Below, in pieces: positions 45,455-56,653 of a stretch of 64,000 bases of DNA. Location of the stretch: the NCBI GenBank assembly GCA_002104935.1, contig MCGT01000039.1, positions 124,001 to 188,000 on the forward strand, given 5' to 3'. Under the pieces are notes generated by a model. That model searched no databases, was not told the DNA's origin, and was given only the letters and a program-made list of their open reading frames with translations. A program made the translations under genes and the position numbers. Origin of the DNA: Hesseltinella vesiculosa (taxonomy: Eukaryota; Mucoromycota; Mucoromycetes; Mucorales; Cunninghamellaceae). Positions within the stretch are counted from its first letter, which is position 1, and every line of letters begins with the position of its first letter.

Positions 45455-46448
45455 ATGTCAGACGATGTGAAACAAGTGTTGATACCTCTGGAGCAGATGA
45501 CGGAATACCTGCTGTGTGGAGCAGTGCTTGGCCTTGGCTTCACCATCCTTTTGCGTAGCGCTTATTTTTTTTACAAAGAGGCTAAAAACCGTCATATCCG
45601 TGCATTAAAGTTTTTTATGGCTGCCTTTATGATGGTCAAAACGATTCTCCTGGTGAGCTTTGATACCTAGTAAGTAGAAAAAAAAACCAGAAAAAGGCAG
45701 CGATCTCAACTCTCTTTCAGTACTTCCAAATGTGCACCCTTTGGAAAAGCAGCGTCGTTTCTCTATCATATGTCCATGATATGTGGCAACCTCGTGCTTT
45801 TGGAACGAGTGATTGCCATTGTACGGCCCAAACGAAAAAAACTTGTCCGCATTGTCCAAGTGGCTCTCACTGTTCTCAGGCTGGTGGTTGGCATATGGGA
45901 CACTATTTCTGTTTATGCCAACGAGTTACCCAATGGTTTTTGTATCTACGTTGATAAATCCGAAGTATGGGCCGAGGATGACCGGGGCAAACCGAAGCAT
46001 TGACTTTTTTTTTTTGTTAGGTCGGGGCAAGTTACACGAGCGTTGATACATTGGTGGATTTGATCGTGGCAGTCAGCATTAGTGTGATCCTAGTGAGGCA
46101 CATGATGCGACTGAATGAGGAAGGCATGGCTACCAAAACCAACATTCGGTCCTATGTGGCCGTGACCGTGTACAATGGTTTTCGCACAGGCATTTTAACC
46201 GTCGTGAATCTCTTGGCTGCTATCGTCATTGCCACTGTAAGAAAAAAAAAAAAAAAAAAGACACGTTCTTATCTTTTTGTTAGAACGACCAATCTTTACC
46301 ACTTGTCCGAGTCTTATGGCCCTTGACAAATTACATCTTTTTACTTCTGGTTGGCTACGACACCGACTTGACCAAAGCTCTCCGAGATCTCCCAAAGCCT
46401 ACCTCCTTTCGGCGTCGAGATCCACCCCCCATACCCAATCCAGCTTGA
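45455..46448 (+). CDS. Seven-transmembrane protein, function unknown
   Basis: Four exons; start MSDDVKQVLIPLEQMTEYLL. Seven hydrophobic segments are visible: near residues 17-40 (CGAVLGLGFTILLRSAYFF), FFMAAFMMVKTILLVSF, LYHMSMICGNLVLLERVIAI, VALTVLRLVVGIWDTISVY, SVDTLVDLIVAVSISVILVR, TGILTVVNLLAAIVIA and LWPLTNYIFLLLVGYDTDL. The C terminus is Pro/Arg-rich (FRRRDPPPIPNPA) and ends at TGA 46446-46448. The architecture is GPCR-like but I do not recognise a family. Introns keep frame; the third intron contains a long A run. It lies next to the UPF0658 gene in the same direction. Confidence 0.75.
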
Positions 46449-46667
46449 CCCCAGCCATTTTTTATTAAAATACCCTCTCATCCCTTTTTGTTCTCGTGTC
46501 ACCGCCTTGCTCAAGAAAAAAAAAAAGCGGGCCAATCTCTTTTTTCGCCTTTTCTTCCTTTTCTGTTTACTTGAGATACCCCGTTTTTTTTTAATTCTCT
46601 ACCATTCTGGCTACCAGCCTCTTTTACACTACAAGTTGTAATCGTGTGGTGACATTCAATAGATTCT

Positions 46668-48249
46668 ATGGCTTGGGTGCTATCAAAGAAATCGGCAAGA
46701 CCTTTATCACCACCGAAAAAACGCCTCTTTTAACCCCTCTTTAAAAATAGAGAGGTCGCATTGCTGGCAATCGATGGGCATTTGCCTATATTATTTTAGC
46801 CTTGGTCCAAGTCATCATCACTGTACCATTGTTAATAGCAACACTCGTCAACAATGGGCATTTAATGGTGATGTTATCCGCTCAAATCCAAACTTGGCCC
46901 GTCCGGGAAGCTGCCAAGGTCGACACCAAACTTTTTCGTATGATGTATGAAGGTACCTGGTTTATCGTCTTGGAAATTTGGCGGTTGTGGCTTGTTATGG
47001 ACGCAGTAAATATGGTCCTTGCCTCCCTCACGTCGTTCTCACCCCTTTTTTTTTGTTTGTCTCTTTTTTTTTCTGTTAGCTCAGTCATTTTAATACGCTC
47101 ACCGTCATCACCACTGCTATACTGACTTTTATGTCTGTGATCTTTGGACTCCTGGTAAGCAAAAAAGCTGTAGAGAAATCAGGTAGGCAGATAAACTAAG
47201 AGGATTATATGCGCCATAGGCAGTCGTGGAGACAACTAAGTTTATCAACGAACAAATGCACTTTGTGGTGGCCTCCCAAATCCCCGCGGCATTCCTCTCC
47301 ATCTCACAAATGAGCAGAGGCTTCCAGATCGCCCTGACCGTCATTCTTGCTGTCTTGGTCATTCCAACCGTGTACTTGGTCTATCGTCTCTACCACGAAT
47401 ACGGTTGGCGCACATACAAAAAAGTAGGAGCAAGCCTGGCATTGCAACGTAAGCTGGAAGAAAAAAAAAAAAAAGACGCTTGTCTGAAGCTCGCGATTTT
47501 CTTTTTTTACTGTAGAAATGTATGCCCAAGTGAATGCCTTTGTCCTGGTTCTCAAATTGGACAGTTTGTTCCAAGGGTTGAATACTGTCTTCTTCATTGC
47601 CCAGGCTGCAACGGCCTATCATCAATTTCGATATCCTCCAAGTCTGGCCGTCCTGGTGATGTCCGTCATTGGCTTTGTGTTGATTGTGGGTGGCCTGATA
47701 TTAGGCAGAATCGCAGCAAGTTCTCCAGGCCTTTTCTATTGCGTGTTCTATTTCTAACGTTATTTTTCTTTCTTATAAATAGATTGCCAATGAAAGCAAG
47801 ACGCAGATAGTTTCCTTCATTACCATTCAAACTGTCTTTCTCGGTTTCAACTTGGCTTCGACCGTCTTGATGTCTTCTGACGATCCTTGGTATTTTTTTA
47901 TTCTGTACGAGACTGGCTCTGTGTTGCTGACTGTAGTGAGCATTGCGTTGGCGATCAAATGTCTTTTGAATTTCAGCAAGGGCCTCAAAAGCCATGGTAC
48001 AAGAAAAAAAAATGAAAAAAAAACCGCTCTCTTGCGATCGCTGATCAGTCCCATTGATTCATAGTTCAGTGGAGCCTTGTGACGGGCACCATCATTGACG
48101 ACGGTCTTAACAAACCTCTGGACGATGAGAGTTTACTGCTTGACGTAGAGGAATACAGTGATACCCTAGAAGATCGTCAGCACAGCCTCCTGAAAGCCAT
48201 CCATCGCCAACACCAGCTCTCTCGCAATGAAATGGTCGAACAATCTTGA
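46668..48249 (+). CDS. UPF0658 family Golgi membrane protein
   Basis: Multi-exon plus-strand gene with about seven membrane segments. Motifs include RIAGNRWAFAYIILALVQVI, VLEIWRLWLVMDA, RGFQIALTVILAVLVIPTVY, RLYHEYGWRTYKKVGASLAL, MYAQVNAFVLVLKLDSLFQG and NESKTQIVSFITIQTVFLGF. The Y-G-W-R-x-Y-K-K-x-G-A signature and a membrane helix followed by the MYAQ-FVLxLKLD stretch fit fungal UPF0658 Golgi proteins (SPAC1952.10c type), whose function is unknown. The likely start is ATG 46668-46670, with an intron just after M-A-W; this start is uncertain. The tail from VQWSLVTGTI to the stop at 48247-48249 is acidic. Confidence 0.75.
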
Positions 48250-48606
48250 TTTTTTTTTTTTTTTTTTTTGCAAACCGTTTATTTCCTGTTCCTCTTATTT
48301 TTTCATAAACATTGCACTGAAATGAAGGAGCAATCGTGCTTTTGGCCGGCTCGAGATATCAATGCATGATACATGGCGTCCTTCAGCCCTTTGGTGCCAC
48401 GGGCTTTAAAATAGGATTCTCCTTGACAAAAAGACAAACACATTGCTCAGCAGTTTTGAGCCAATGGATTGATCCGAGATTTGCAGGGTGTTGTATGGCG
48501 GTCGATCGGTCGAAAAACCGTAAATACTGTAAAGCCCAGCCAAAAAAGCTCCCACGCAGGTGTCGACGGATGTCAAGCCAGCCCCCTTTTTTTGCAAGGG
48601 ATGAGT

Positions 48607-49284
48607 TTATTGCGAGCGAATGTATAATACAAACTGGTAAGAGAAATCGTCATGTTGCTGCCACCCTCGAGGAACGCTTTCTTGAACAAAATGCTCGAGC
48701 TCGGTATGGGTGGCCAGGCGGTAGTGCATGGGATCGATGGCAGGGAAAAAGGTATCACAGGGAATAGCGACGCTGGTTTTGATGTGCGTCAGAAGGATAT
48801 GAGTGCAATGGCGCTGGTCGACAGCCTGCTGGTAGATCTGAGCCCCACCCAGGATGAAGATCCGTCCCTGGGATTTTTTCAGCTGTTTGGCATGATCCAG
48901 GGCCATTGGCAATGTTTTGGCAAGTGCGACATGCTCCAGTGCGGGCATGTTCTGGCTAAAAAGAGGTGAGTGCTCGGCAAAGAGTCATCGGGGGGCAGCC
49001 TACCTTTCATATGAAGTAGACACAACAATGTTGAAGCGATTGTGCAGAGGTTTGCCTCTCATTGGAACGGATTCCCATGACAGGCGACCCATAATCACAA
49101 TGTTGTGCCAGTCGGATTCTTGTTCGAGTAAACTGTCTGGATCGTCGTAACTTTTTGTCGTGATCTGCTGGAAATAAGCCCAATCGCCCGGTAGCTTCCA
49201 AGGGAGATCTTGCTGGAAGCCAATTCCCATGGTGTCGTCCAGAGCAGCTGCCATTACTATCACAGGATGATCATGGAACACCAT
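48607..49284 (-). CDS. DFR1: Dihydrofolate reductase
   Basis: Two exons: 49004-49284 and 48607-48955. About 210 residues. The start is MVFHDHPVIVMAAALDDTMG, then GIGFQQDLPWKLPGDWAYFQ with the active-site region, IVIMGRLSWESVP (NADPH and folate contact), GRIFILGGAQIYQQAVDQ and the C-terminal YQFVLYIRSQ. The enzyme reduces dihydrofolate to tetrahydrofolate. Length is as expected. It is convergent with the UPF0658 gene, leaving a gap of about 360 bases with a 20-base T run near 48250-48270. Confidence 0.95.
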
Positions 49285-49371
49285 TTTTTTTTGACCAGAA
49301 AAAAAAAATGAATGGAGAGAGTGAGAGACCCCACCAGGGCGGATTTCTTTTATTTTGCGGGCGTGGGAAAA

Positions 49372-50199
49372 CTAGACAGCTCCGCAAGCTGTGATGGTGA
49401 TGGCGGTGGATGGGGTTTCGCCTTGGACCGGCACCTGATTGAGCTGTTCTAGCACTTGCTTGCCTTGCACAACCTGCCCAAACACCACATACTTGGTATC
49501 GATTTTGCTAAACGCCTTGGCATTGCTGTCTCGGTCAGCCAGGGTAATAAAGAATTGCGATGTGTTGGAGTTTTTGCCACTGGAAGAAAAAGATGAGAGC
49601 TTGGCTCCCTCCCAATCTTTCTTACCTATTGGCCATGGCCAGCTGGCCGGCAGCGCCAAACTTGATCAGACCGGGCTTTTCATCATTGAATTTGCCATTG
49701 TAGATCGAGTCCCCTCCAGAACCATCGTCTAAAAGATGGAGGTGAGCCAGCGCTGAACGTTTCTTTTTTGTACTTCTTTCTTACCTCGGGTGACATCGCC
49801 TCCTTGTACAATAAAGTTGGGCACCAACCGGAACAAGTGGGTCGATTGGTAGTGCAAGGGCTTTTTGGCGCTTTTGCTGATTTTACCGCCTTGACAGAGT
49901 TGTAGAAAATTTTCACAGGTCTTGGGACATTTATCCATCCACAGGTCAAATACCAATCGTCCGCCCGCCAATGGGGTAATGGCATCCACAAGCCATTGTT
50001 CTTGCTGTGCGGTTGGATCGCTGGCCAGAATGTCACGTACGGTTTCTTTGTCTTGATCACCTAGGCAGTCCAGATCATCGCTTTCAAGACCGTATGTGGA
50101 AGCCCATTGTTTCACCCAAGCATGTGCCTTGGCATGGCGCTGTACCTGATCGTGATGCTGGTCAACGTCGCCGATGGCAATGTCAATGAACACCTGCAT
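49372..50199 (-). CDS. Cyclophilin-type peptidyl-prolyl isomerase with N-terminal extension
   Basis: Three minus-strand exons. The first ~85 residues (MQVFIDIAIGDVDQHHDQVQ onward) are a helical extension without a recognised domain. The cyclophilin domain follows: GGRLVFDLWMDKCPKTCENF, HLFRLVPNFIVQGGDVTR, GLIKFGAAGQLAMANSGKNS, NTSQFFITLADRD, KYVVFGQVVQGKQVLEQLN and a C terminus at GAV. Arg and Phe of the active site (FRL...VQGGD) and the QLAMAN-QFFIT pair are present. The tryptophan that contacts cyclosporin in cyclophilin A (before the VVFG strand) is missing here, where the sequence reads AKAFSKIDTKYVVFG. The enzyme is probably active but weakly cyclosporin-sensitive. Stop at 49372-49374. 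Confidence 0.93.
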
Positions 50200-50283
50200 T
50201 GGTATAATGCAAGAAAAGAAAAAATAAAGGAAAAAAAAAAAGCGTTTATTGGGCGGACGGACCTTTTTTTTTTTTTTTTTTGT

Positions 50284-52125
50284 TCAGAGCGATTTGACTT
50301 TTTTTGGCCTGGTCAACCACGTAGAGAGCTGTTGGGCCACAAAGAGAAGAGAGGCCAAAGCAAAAAGAGAGATGAGCAAAAGGTCATAATTGTGTCGTTT
50401 GAGCCAAGGAATGCGGTGGGCAACGTCTTGCCGATGGAACAGCCGGCCGTCGGGAAGCGCTCCAAAGAGCGCTTCTTCAACCAGATCCGCACTGCGCTGA
50501 GGAGCCTGTTGAGCACGCACTTGCACAATGCGTGCATAGTGCTGGACGTGCACACCTATGTCGGGATCAGTCAAGGCGTAGGCAAGGTTGGTGACAAGCA
50601 CCTGATAGTTTTCCGGGCTGTAGACCAGGCCAGAGGTGTGCATGGCGCTGCCCAGGTTGAATTGCTGGACCAGGTGTGCTGTCAAAGGTTGATCGCCGAA
50701 GAATGGGAATACAAACAACCGCACGCCCGCGAACAGCGCTTCATGCACCGAGGCCGCGCCGCCATGCGTGACAAACAAATAGGTGGATGGGTGTTGGAGA
50801 ACGGCAAACTGAGGGGCCCAAGTCGTGATCAAGATATCAGGGTGATTGTCGAGTAGAACGAGCCGTTTGGGAGGCACGGCATGGGTATCGGTCAACACGC
50901 GAGGCAAGGGCGGATGGTTGTCCATGGCGGTCCAGATCACACCATCGATCCAGCCGTTCTCCATGGCACTGTCGAGAGCCTGCAGCAGCCACATCGTGTC
51001 ATGTTCGGTCGGCACGGCATGCTGCCCAAAGGCAACATAGGCGACTTTGCTATGCTGGTCCAAAAACGAGGCTAGCGTGTCGGTCAAGGGCGGGTACTCT
51101 TTTCGCATAAAGGGGCCCACCATTTCCACCAGTGGGCCCATGGGCCGTGGTGCCTCGAGTCCAAAGAAGTTATTGATCAGTTTCATCGAGCCGTGGGCCG
51201 CGTCTTCGGCGTACAGGGTGGCGGTGACAGGCAGGCCCTTTTCGCGTTGCAGCTGCTGTGCAGGCAGATCGAGCCTCTTGAGTTGGAAAGGAAGGTACTG
51301 ACGATAAAACAAGAGTTGCAGACGTTCCCATAGTGACATGGTTTCAGTGGTAGGATGCTGGAACGACGGAATGTCGGGTGTCACGTACGGCGTCCTGGTG
51401 TCTACAATGCGGCGCAAAAAAATAAGAGGTTGCTGCTTTTCTTTCTTTCATTCTTACCTTTTGTGAATGTCATGGTCGAGGTCATGATGGTAGGTATACC
51501 CATTATCCTTGCTGTGTCAAAGCAAGCCACGGCAAACATATCGCATAACATCAAGTCAGGTCGATCCTTTGTAAAGAGCGCTTCTAGTTGCTCACATTCT
51601 AACGGTCGAAAGAAAAAAAAAGTCGTGAGCAAGATGGTCCAATGTCTTATTGGCTACCAATGGCATAATCCTTGAGCACATGTGGCATGAGGTTCTTGTT
51701 GAATCGCATTGGCAAGGGATGTTGATGTTGCAGATGCCGAGGCGCGTCATTGCTTGGCTTCAATACCAGGAAATTGTCATGGCCACCAATTTGATGTGCC
51801 TCCACAGAATAAGCGTCGGCAAACTTGAGAGAATCGCCCTGTTTACAAGAACAACAGAGACGGACAAAAATGATCAAAAGAGACGTGTCGTTTTTTTTTT
51901 TTTTTTTTTTTTTTGGTTACTTGCCCTCGTGTAAAAAGCAACTTCATGGCCACGGCGCTTTAATTCTTCAAAGATTTCAAGCACCCAAAAATAATGGGAA
52001 GAGCCGCCGCCAACCGCATGAAAGCCAATTTTCTTGGGCACCCGGAAATCATATCGAGGTTGAATCGTTGCCATCACCAACACCAAAGGCAGCACCAAAC
52101 AAACCAGAGCAACTAAGCGAGCCAT
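50284..52125 (-). CDS. Membrane UDP-glycosyltransferase (GT1, UGT type)
   Basis: Several minus-strand exons. The start MARLVALVCLVLPLVLVMAT is a signal peptide. Then GFHAVGGGSSHYFWVLEIFE, FYTRGDSLKFAD (joined through an apparent GC-AG intron), PDLMLCDMFAVACFDTARIM, and the final large exon from TRTPYVTPDIPSF. That exon contains VAYVAFGQHAVPT, the UGT signature WAPQFAVLQHPSTYLFVTHG followed by GAASVHEALFAGVRLFVFPF, and DQPLTAHLVQQF. A C-terminal membrane helix (LLLISLFALASLLFVAQQL) and basic tail ending KKVKSL follow, as in animal ER UGTs. The acceptor lipid or small molecule is unknown. Stop at 50284-50286. Confidence 0.88.
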
Positions 52126-52393
52126 TTGTAATGAAAAAAAGTAAAAAAGAGGATCATGTCCACGGCCCGATTTAAAACAATTTTCTATGCAAGCATGTCC
52201 TCCTTATTTTCTTACATCTCTTTGTTCTCTACCCCTTTTTGCCTTCTTGAACGTGGGTAAAACGATTTTGCTGAGTCGGCCAACTGAAACCCTAGATTTG
52301 TTTCTCCTTTTTTTCCAACGAACCACTTCGATAAAGAAGATGAAAGTCCTTTGTATTGTTGCAAGCATGAGACAGGGGGGGGTATAAAGGGAT

Positions 52394-53998
52394 CTAGGAG
52401 GAAGAGACAGAGCCGATGATGGCCTTGTACCAAGACGAATAGACTTTTTCATTGTACTGGCTGAAAAGGGCAACGCGTTTGCAAAGCTTGGTCAGAGGGC
52501 CATGGATCAAGGCCAGACTAGGATCTTGGGATGGTTTGGCATGGTCGAGGTAAAGAGAAAGGGCAGCAGCCACACGCTTGAACAGCAGCTTGTAGATGGG
52601 GTCGGTATCTTGGAGTGTCTTGTTGACCATCTGCTTGACGAGCGGCCGCTGTTCAGCAGCGACATGGCTCTCCAGTTCGGATGTGAGGTGGGTCAGACGT
52701 GTGGGTGGGTCATGGTTGTCGAGGAGTTGGAAGAGGCGATCAGCAAGGGCGGGGAGCTGTGGCACATGGAATTGGTTAGCGAGCAGCAGCAAGGCCGCCA
52801 CGACCACCAAGGTCTGGACTTGGTTTTGATAACCAACAACGCGGTCCATGTCGAGCAAGACAGTTTCGGGGCAGGTCAGGCGGGTCCAGGCGGTGGTGGC
52901 GGTTACTAGCTGCAGATAGGCTGTGGTCATGGGCTTTTGCTGGTCGGCCGCAGCGACGGCATGCTGGAGCCATTGACGGGTGTTGGCCAGCCCGGCCTGG
53001 CCGTGTTGGATGGCCTGGGCAAACTTGGTGCGTTCATAATCGACAGCCATGGGCAAGAGGTGAGGTCGCAGCGAGCGCAGGCGAAAGTTGATCAGGTCCA
53101 GGGACATGGCGTCCAGGAGCTCCATGGAGCCGCGGAAGACAGTCCCAGGCAAGGGTGATGCGGCGAGGGTTTGCTGCAGCTCTTGTACCTGGTGGTCCCG
53201 CACAGGCGCCACCATGGAGCTGATGGCGGTCAAAAAGGTAGATGCCCATGCGTGCCAATCAAAGGGTGGGTGGTCCATCTGCTGTTTCACAAGGTCGAGG
53301 TCCAGCTGGCCGTCGAGGGCGGCATGGGATCGGTCAGGTGCCAAGGCGAGCAGCCGCTGCTTCAGCTCCTCAAACATCGGCAGCAGCTGGTCATAGTCTT
53401 GGTTGCGGTATGCTTCGTCCAGGTGATCAAAAAACGCTTGCTTGGCAATCGATTCCACCTGCGACTGCAGTGGGTGTTTGGGTGGGGCTTGCAGGGTAAA
53501 GTCGGGGTTGAGGATGAGTTCGTGGGCGAGCTGTTCGTTGGACAGGCCTGGGTGGCCATAGCCCGTCAGCATTCGTTCCAATTGTTCAGCGCTGACGACA
53601 TTGGTGGTGGAGGCGTCGGCAAGAGCGAGCAGGGTGGGTGAAGGAGGAGGAGAGATGACGGCATGGCCGAGAGGAGGCGAAGCAGCCGCAGGGATCTGCA
53701 TCAGCTGAGGAGCAATGTGTTTTTCCATGAGCTGCGTCAAAGCATCCATGAGTTCTTGAGGACAAGAGGCCGTGGTCAGAATCTGCTGCAGTCGTGCAAG
53801 TTGCAGGTAAAAGGAGGAGAGGTTGCGACTGACCAGCGTCTGATCATTGGGCGACTGCTGAGAGGATTCCCGCACAGCATAAAAGCTGTTCCACACTTCG
53901 TCCATGGCCACTCGATGGAAAGGCTGCGAATCATCGACCCTTAGCCATTGGGCAATGGTTGTCAAGGTTTGTGTGATGTCATTGATAGAGAGTGCCAT
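52394..53998 (-). CDS. Tcp11/Sok1 family protein
   Basis: Single-exon gene of about 534 codons from the ATG 53996-53998 (MALSINDITQTLTTIAQWLR). The Tcp11 core is visible: MLTGYGHPGLSNEQLAHELI with NPDFTLQ, VESIAKQAFFDHLDEAYRNQ, DYDQLLPMFEELKQRLLAL, FRGSMELLDAMSLDLINFRL, RSLRPHLLPMAVDYERTKFA and a helical C terminus ending V-S-S-S. T-complex protein 11/SOK1 proteins are linked to cAMP/PKA signalling (yeast Sok1 suppresses PKA loss). It is one of the few long intronless genes here. Confidence 0.88.
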   Translation of the reverse strand: MALSINDITQTLTTIAQWLRVDDSQPFHRVAMDEVWNSFYAVRESSQQSPNDQTLVSRNLSSFYLQLARLQQILTTASCPQELMDALTQLMEKHIAPQLMQIPAAASPPLGHAVISPPPSPTLLALADASTTNVVSAEQLERMLTGYGHPGLSNEQLAHELILNPDFTLQAPPKHPLQSQVESIAKQAFFDHLDEAYRNQDYDQLLPMFEELKQRLLALAPDRSHAALDGQLDLDLVKQQMDHPPFDWHAWASTFLTAISSMVAPVRDHQVQELQQTLAASPLPGTVFRGSMELLDAMSLDLINFRLRSLRPHLLPMAVDYERTKFAQAIQHGQAGLANTRQWLQHAVAAADQQKPMTTAYLQLVTATTAWTRLTCPETVLLDMDRVVGYQNQVQTLVVVAALLLLANQFHVPQLPALADRLFQLLDNHDPPTRLTHLTSELESHVAAEQRPLVKQMVNKTLQDTDPIYKLLFKRVAAALSLYLDHAKPSQDPSLALIHGPLTKLCKRVALFSQYNEKVYSSWYKAIIGSVSSS

Positions 53999-54185
53999 TC
54001 TGTTTAGCCGAAGAGATAATAAAAAAAAATAAAGAAGAAGAGCAGTAAAGCTAAAACCGGGAAAAAAAAAAGGAAAAAAGAACGAGGAAGAAACACAAGG
54101 AAAAAAGGGAGTTTTAAAAAAAATCAGGGCACGCGCAAGCTCTGCTGTTTCACGTCTCATTTTCAATTTTGTCGACTGAAAAACG

Positions 54186-55289
54186 ATGCATCAAGTGCTA
54201 TTCATTGGCCAGCTATACCAGGACACCATCTTGTATATGGATGCCTATCCAAATGAGGACAGCAAGGTGCGAGCCAGGGACATGGAGCAACGACGAGGGG
54301 GTAACATTGGCAATACAGCCGAAGTTTTGGCGCAAATGCGTCAAATCCAGCCTTGGTGCATGTCGGCCCTGGGCTCCCAGCAAGAGTCCATGTAAGAAGA
54401 CAATGCAAAGGATTTATTGATTCATTGACTTGTATTTGACTAGCCCCCTCTTAGCTCTGTTGACCGAGGCTGGCATAGAAACGAAACTCTGTCTCTATCG
54501 AACAACACCGTTGCCGTCTTCTTTTATCATTCAAAGCGCTCAAGGCACTCGCACCATCATCTCCTGCAACAAGTAAAAAGAAAAAAAAACGTTTCCATGG
54601 CCTGGACCTGCTCACCTTTTTTTGAAGGACCAAAGAAATCGATGTGAATGAATTTATTGCGCAGGTGGAACCTGTACTACAGGCCGAGCGGTTTGCTTGG
54701 ATTCATTTTGAAGGTCGGAATATCGATGGCGTTTTCAAGCAGATCGATTGGCTTCGGCAGCAGCAGCAGCAGGACTGGAAGATCTCCATCGAACTAGAGA
54801 AACCGGATCGTCCGGACATCGACCAGCTCTTGCCAAAGGTAAAAATAAAAAAAAAAAAACCAGGTGAAGCCTGCTCATGGTTTTTTTTAATACAGGGCGA
54901 CGTATTGTTTTTTTCAAGGTTGTTTGCTGAAGCGCGTGGATACTCTCAGCCTGAGGGTTTCCTGCGAGCCATGGCACCAAAATGCAGTCCAAAGTCAGTG
55001 CAAGCACCTCGTTCCATCCATTGACTCCTTTTTTATTAGGGCTGTATTGTATTGTACTTGGGGGGAACAAGGTGCAAGCTGCTTGAGTCAACATCAGCTG
55101 TTCCAAGCCCCGGCGCCAAAAGTGCAAGCGGTGGACTCGGTTGGTGCAGGCGACACCTTTATTGCTGGTGTGATTTACGGCTGGCAGCAGCAATGGTCAT
55201 TGCAGAAAATCCTAGAGAATGCCTGTCTCTTGGCGACCCACAAAGTAGTTCAAGTTGGCTTTAGTGGGTTGTCTGAAAAAATAAAATGA
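54186..55289 (+). CDS. PfkB-family ketohexokinase-like sugar kinase
   Basis: Five exons. The start MHQVLFIGQLYQDTILYMDA leads to YPNEDSKVRARDMEQRRGGN, which has the ketohexokinase-like RGGN sugar-binding motif, then AEVLAQM. Later exons contain LLALLTEAGIETKL, WIHFEGRNIDGVFKQIDWLR, and the C-terminal PfkB signature VDSVGAGDTFIAGVIYG with catalytic Asp, ending at TGA 55287-55289. Length about 300 residues is normal. Animal ketohexokinase phosphorylates fructose at C1; the exact sugar here is inferred. Introns carry A and T runs. Confidence 0.85.
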
Positions 55290-55377
55290 TTTGCCCCGCT
55301 GATGTTTTTTTTTTGAAAAAGGCTGCCCGTTCCTTTTTTTTTTTTTTTTTTTTTTTTGCCATTTATTAAAGGATACC

Positions 55378-56081
55378 ATGAAGGTCAAAGCTGCGTAAGA
55401 TGGTTGACAAAAGAAAGAGATGCTTGAACAGAAAAAAAGACCAGAACGTGCAGAAGGACAAGATGATGATCCATTGAACGCCTCTATTTTTGTAGAAAAA
55501 AAACAAAGGACCATAGTAAAACATCTGACTATGCGGCTGCATTGCTGAACGACCATTACCCACCAACGTATTGCTGTGTATGTGGTTACCAAGGATCTAC
55601 GCGATTCGATACGGATGATCACTTTCGCAAACTCCACAAAGGAAACCGTGCGTTCAAATGCATGCACGAGCCTTGCAGTCAAGCATTCACCAGCCGCCCT
55701 GGCTTACAATATCACCTTACCATGGCTCATACCATTGAAAAGCAAAACGGAAAGTACGTTGCTTTATTTTCTTTAAAAAAGTGGTCAACTTACCTCTTTC
55801 TTAGAATCGTTATCACGTCCTGGAAAGGCAAAGCCAACTCGGTGGAAAAGGAACTGGACGAAAACCTGGCACAACAGCTGGCCTCCCACTACGATTTGCT
55901 GACTTGTCCCAAATGTTACTCCAAATTTTCCAACAAAACTAAAACCAAGGACCATATTGTAGCTAGTCACAACAAGGAAAAGATCTTCAAATGCTTTGTG
56001 GACAACTGTTCTCATGATGAAGGCTTTGCTTCTTTTCTTGGTTTGGTCTATCACTTGGCTAAATACCATGCCGCCTCTTAA
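55378..56081 (+). CDS. C2H2 zinc-finger protein
   Basis: Exon 1 is 17 bases (55378-55394, encoding M-K-V-K-A plus two bases), then exon 2, 55496-55753, and exon 3, 55805-56081. It joins as MKVKAAKKTKDHSKTSDYAA. Three visible finger-like units: CCVCGYQGSTRFDTDDHFRK, CMHEPCSQAFTSRPGLQYHL with H at TMAH, CPKCYSKFSNKTKTKDHIVA and a final CFVDNCSHDEGFASFLGLVY with HLAKYH. The protein is about 180 residues. I do not recognise a specific regulator. A T run of 24 bases precedes the start. Confidence 0.8.
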
Positions 56082-56653
56082 TCCCCCCCCCCCAGCTCTC
56101 ACTTTCCACACCCCATTCTCTTTTTCTAGTCCCCTCCAATAACTTTCTCTCTCCACTCTTGATCTCTGTAAATACACACACAAAACAAAATCTGAGCGTT
56201 GGTTCTTTGCTTCGGGATTTGGAAACAGCCCCTTAAGAAATATTTTTTTTTGGTGCACGGAAAAAAACAAAAATCAGTAACCAATGACATGCCTTGAAAT
56301 GCTGTCACTGTTCTGGCTTGCCATTTGGAAATCATGTGTCAATAGCGCGTATTGTGAGTTTAGAGACAAGTTTGCCTGTCTATTCTGACTGGCTGCGCGC
56401 TGTTTTGCGTATTGTTTTTGCCATTGTGGACTCTCTGTCGTTTCCCTTTTTTTTTTCCTTTTTTTTTTTTGCCATTCTTTTTGAGAAAGGGGATCCTTGA
56501 TTCATTTGGATAGTCAGCACCCATTTTTATAGTTTTTTTTTCCATTGTACTTGTAGATTTTGTTTAGCATCTGTTCTGATTTGTTCAATAGAAAGATTCA
56601 AGAAAAAACTTCCTCTTTTTCTTTCCTTTTAACCTTTTTTGAACGTCCCCGTC
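56082..56653. other. Intergenic stretch
   Basis: No gene. Contains a C run (56084-56093), a short CA repeat (56172-56181) and several T runs. Upstream region of MSS4. Confidence 0.5.

Noticed and set aside
50107..50856. 249-codon plus-strand ORF
   Set aside because: Covers the antisense of the glycosyltransferase and cyclophilin genes and poly-T sequence.
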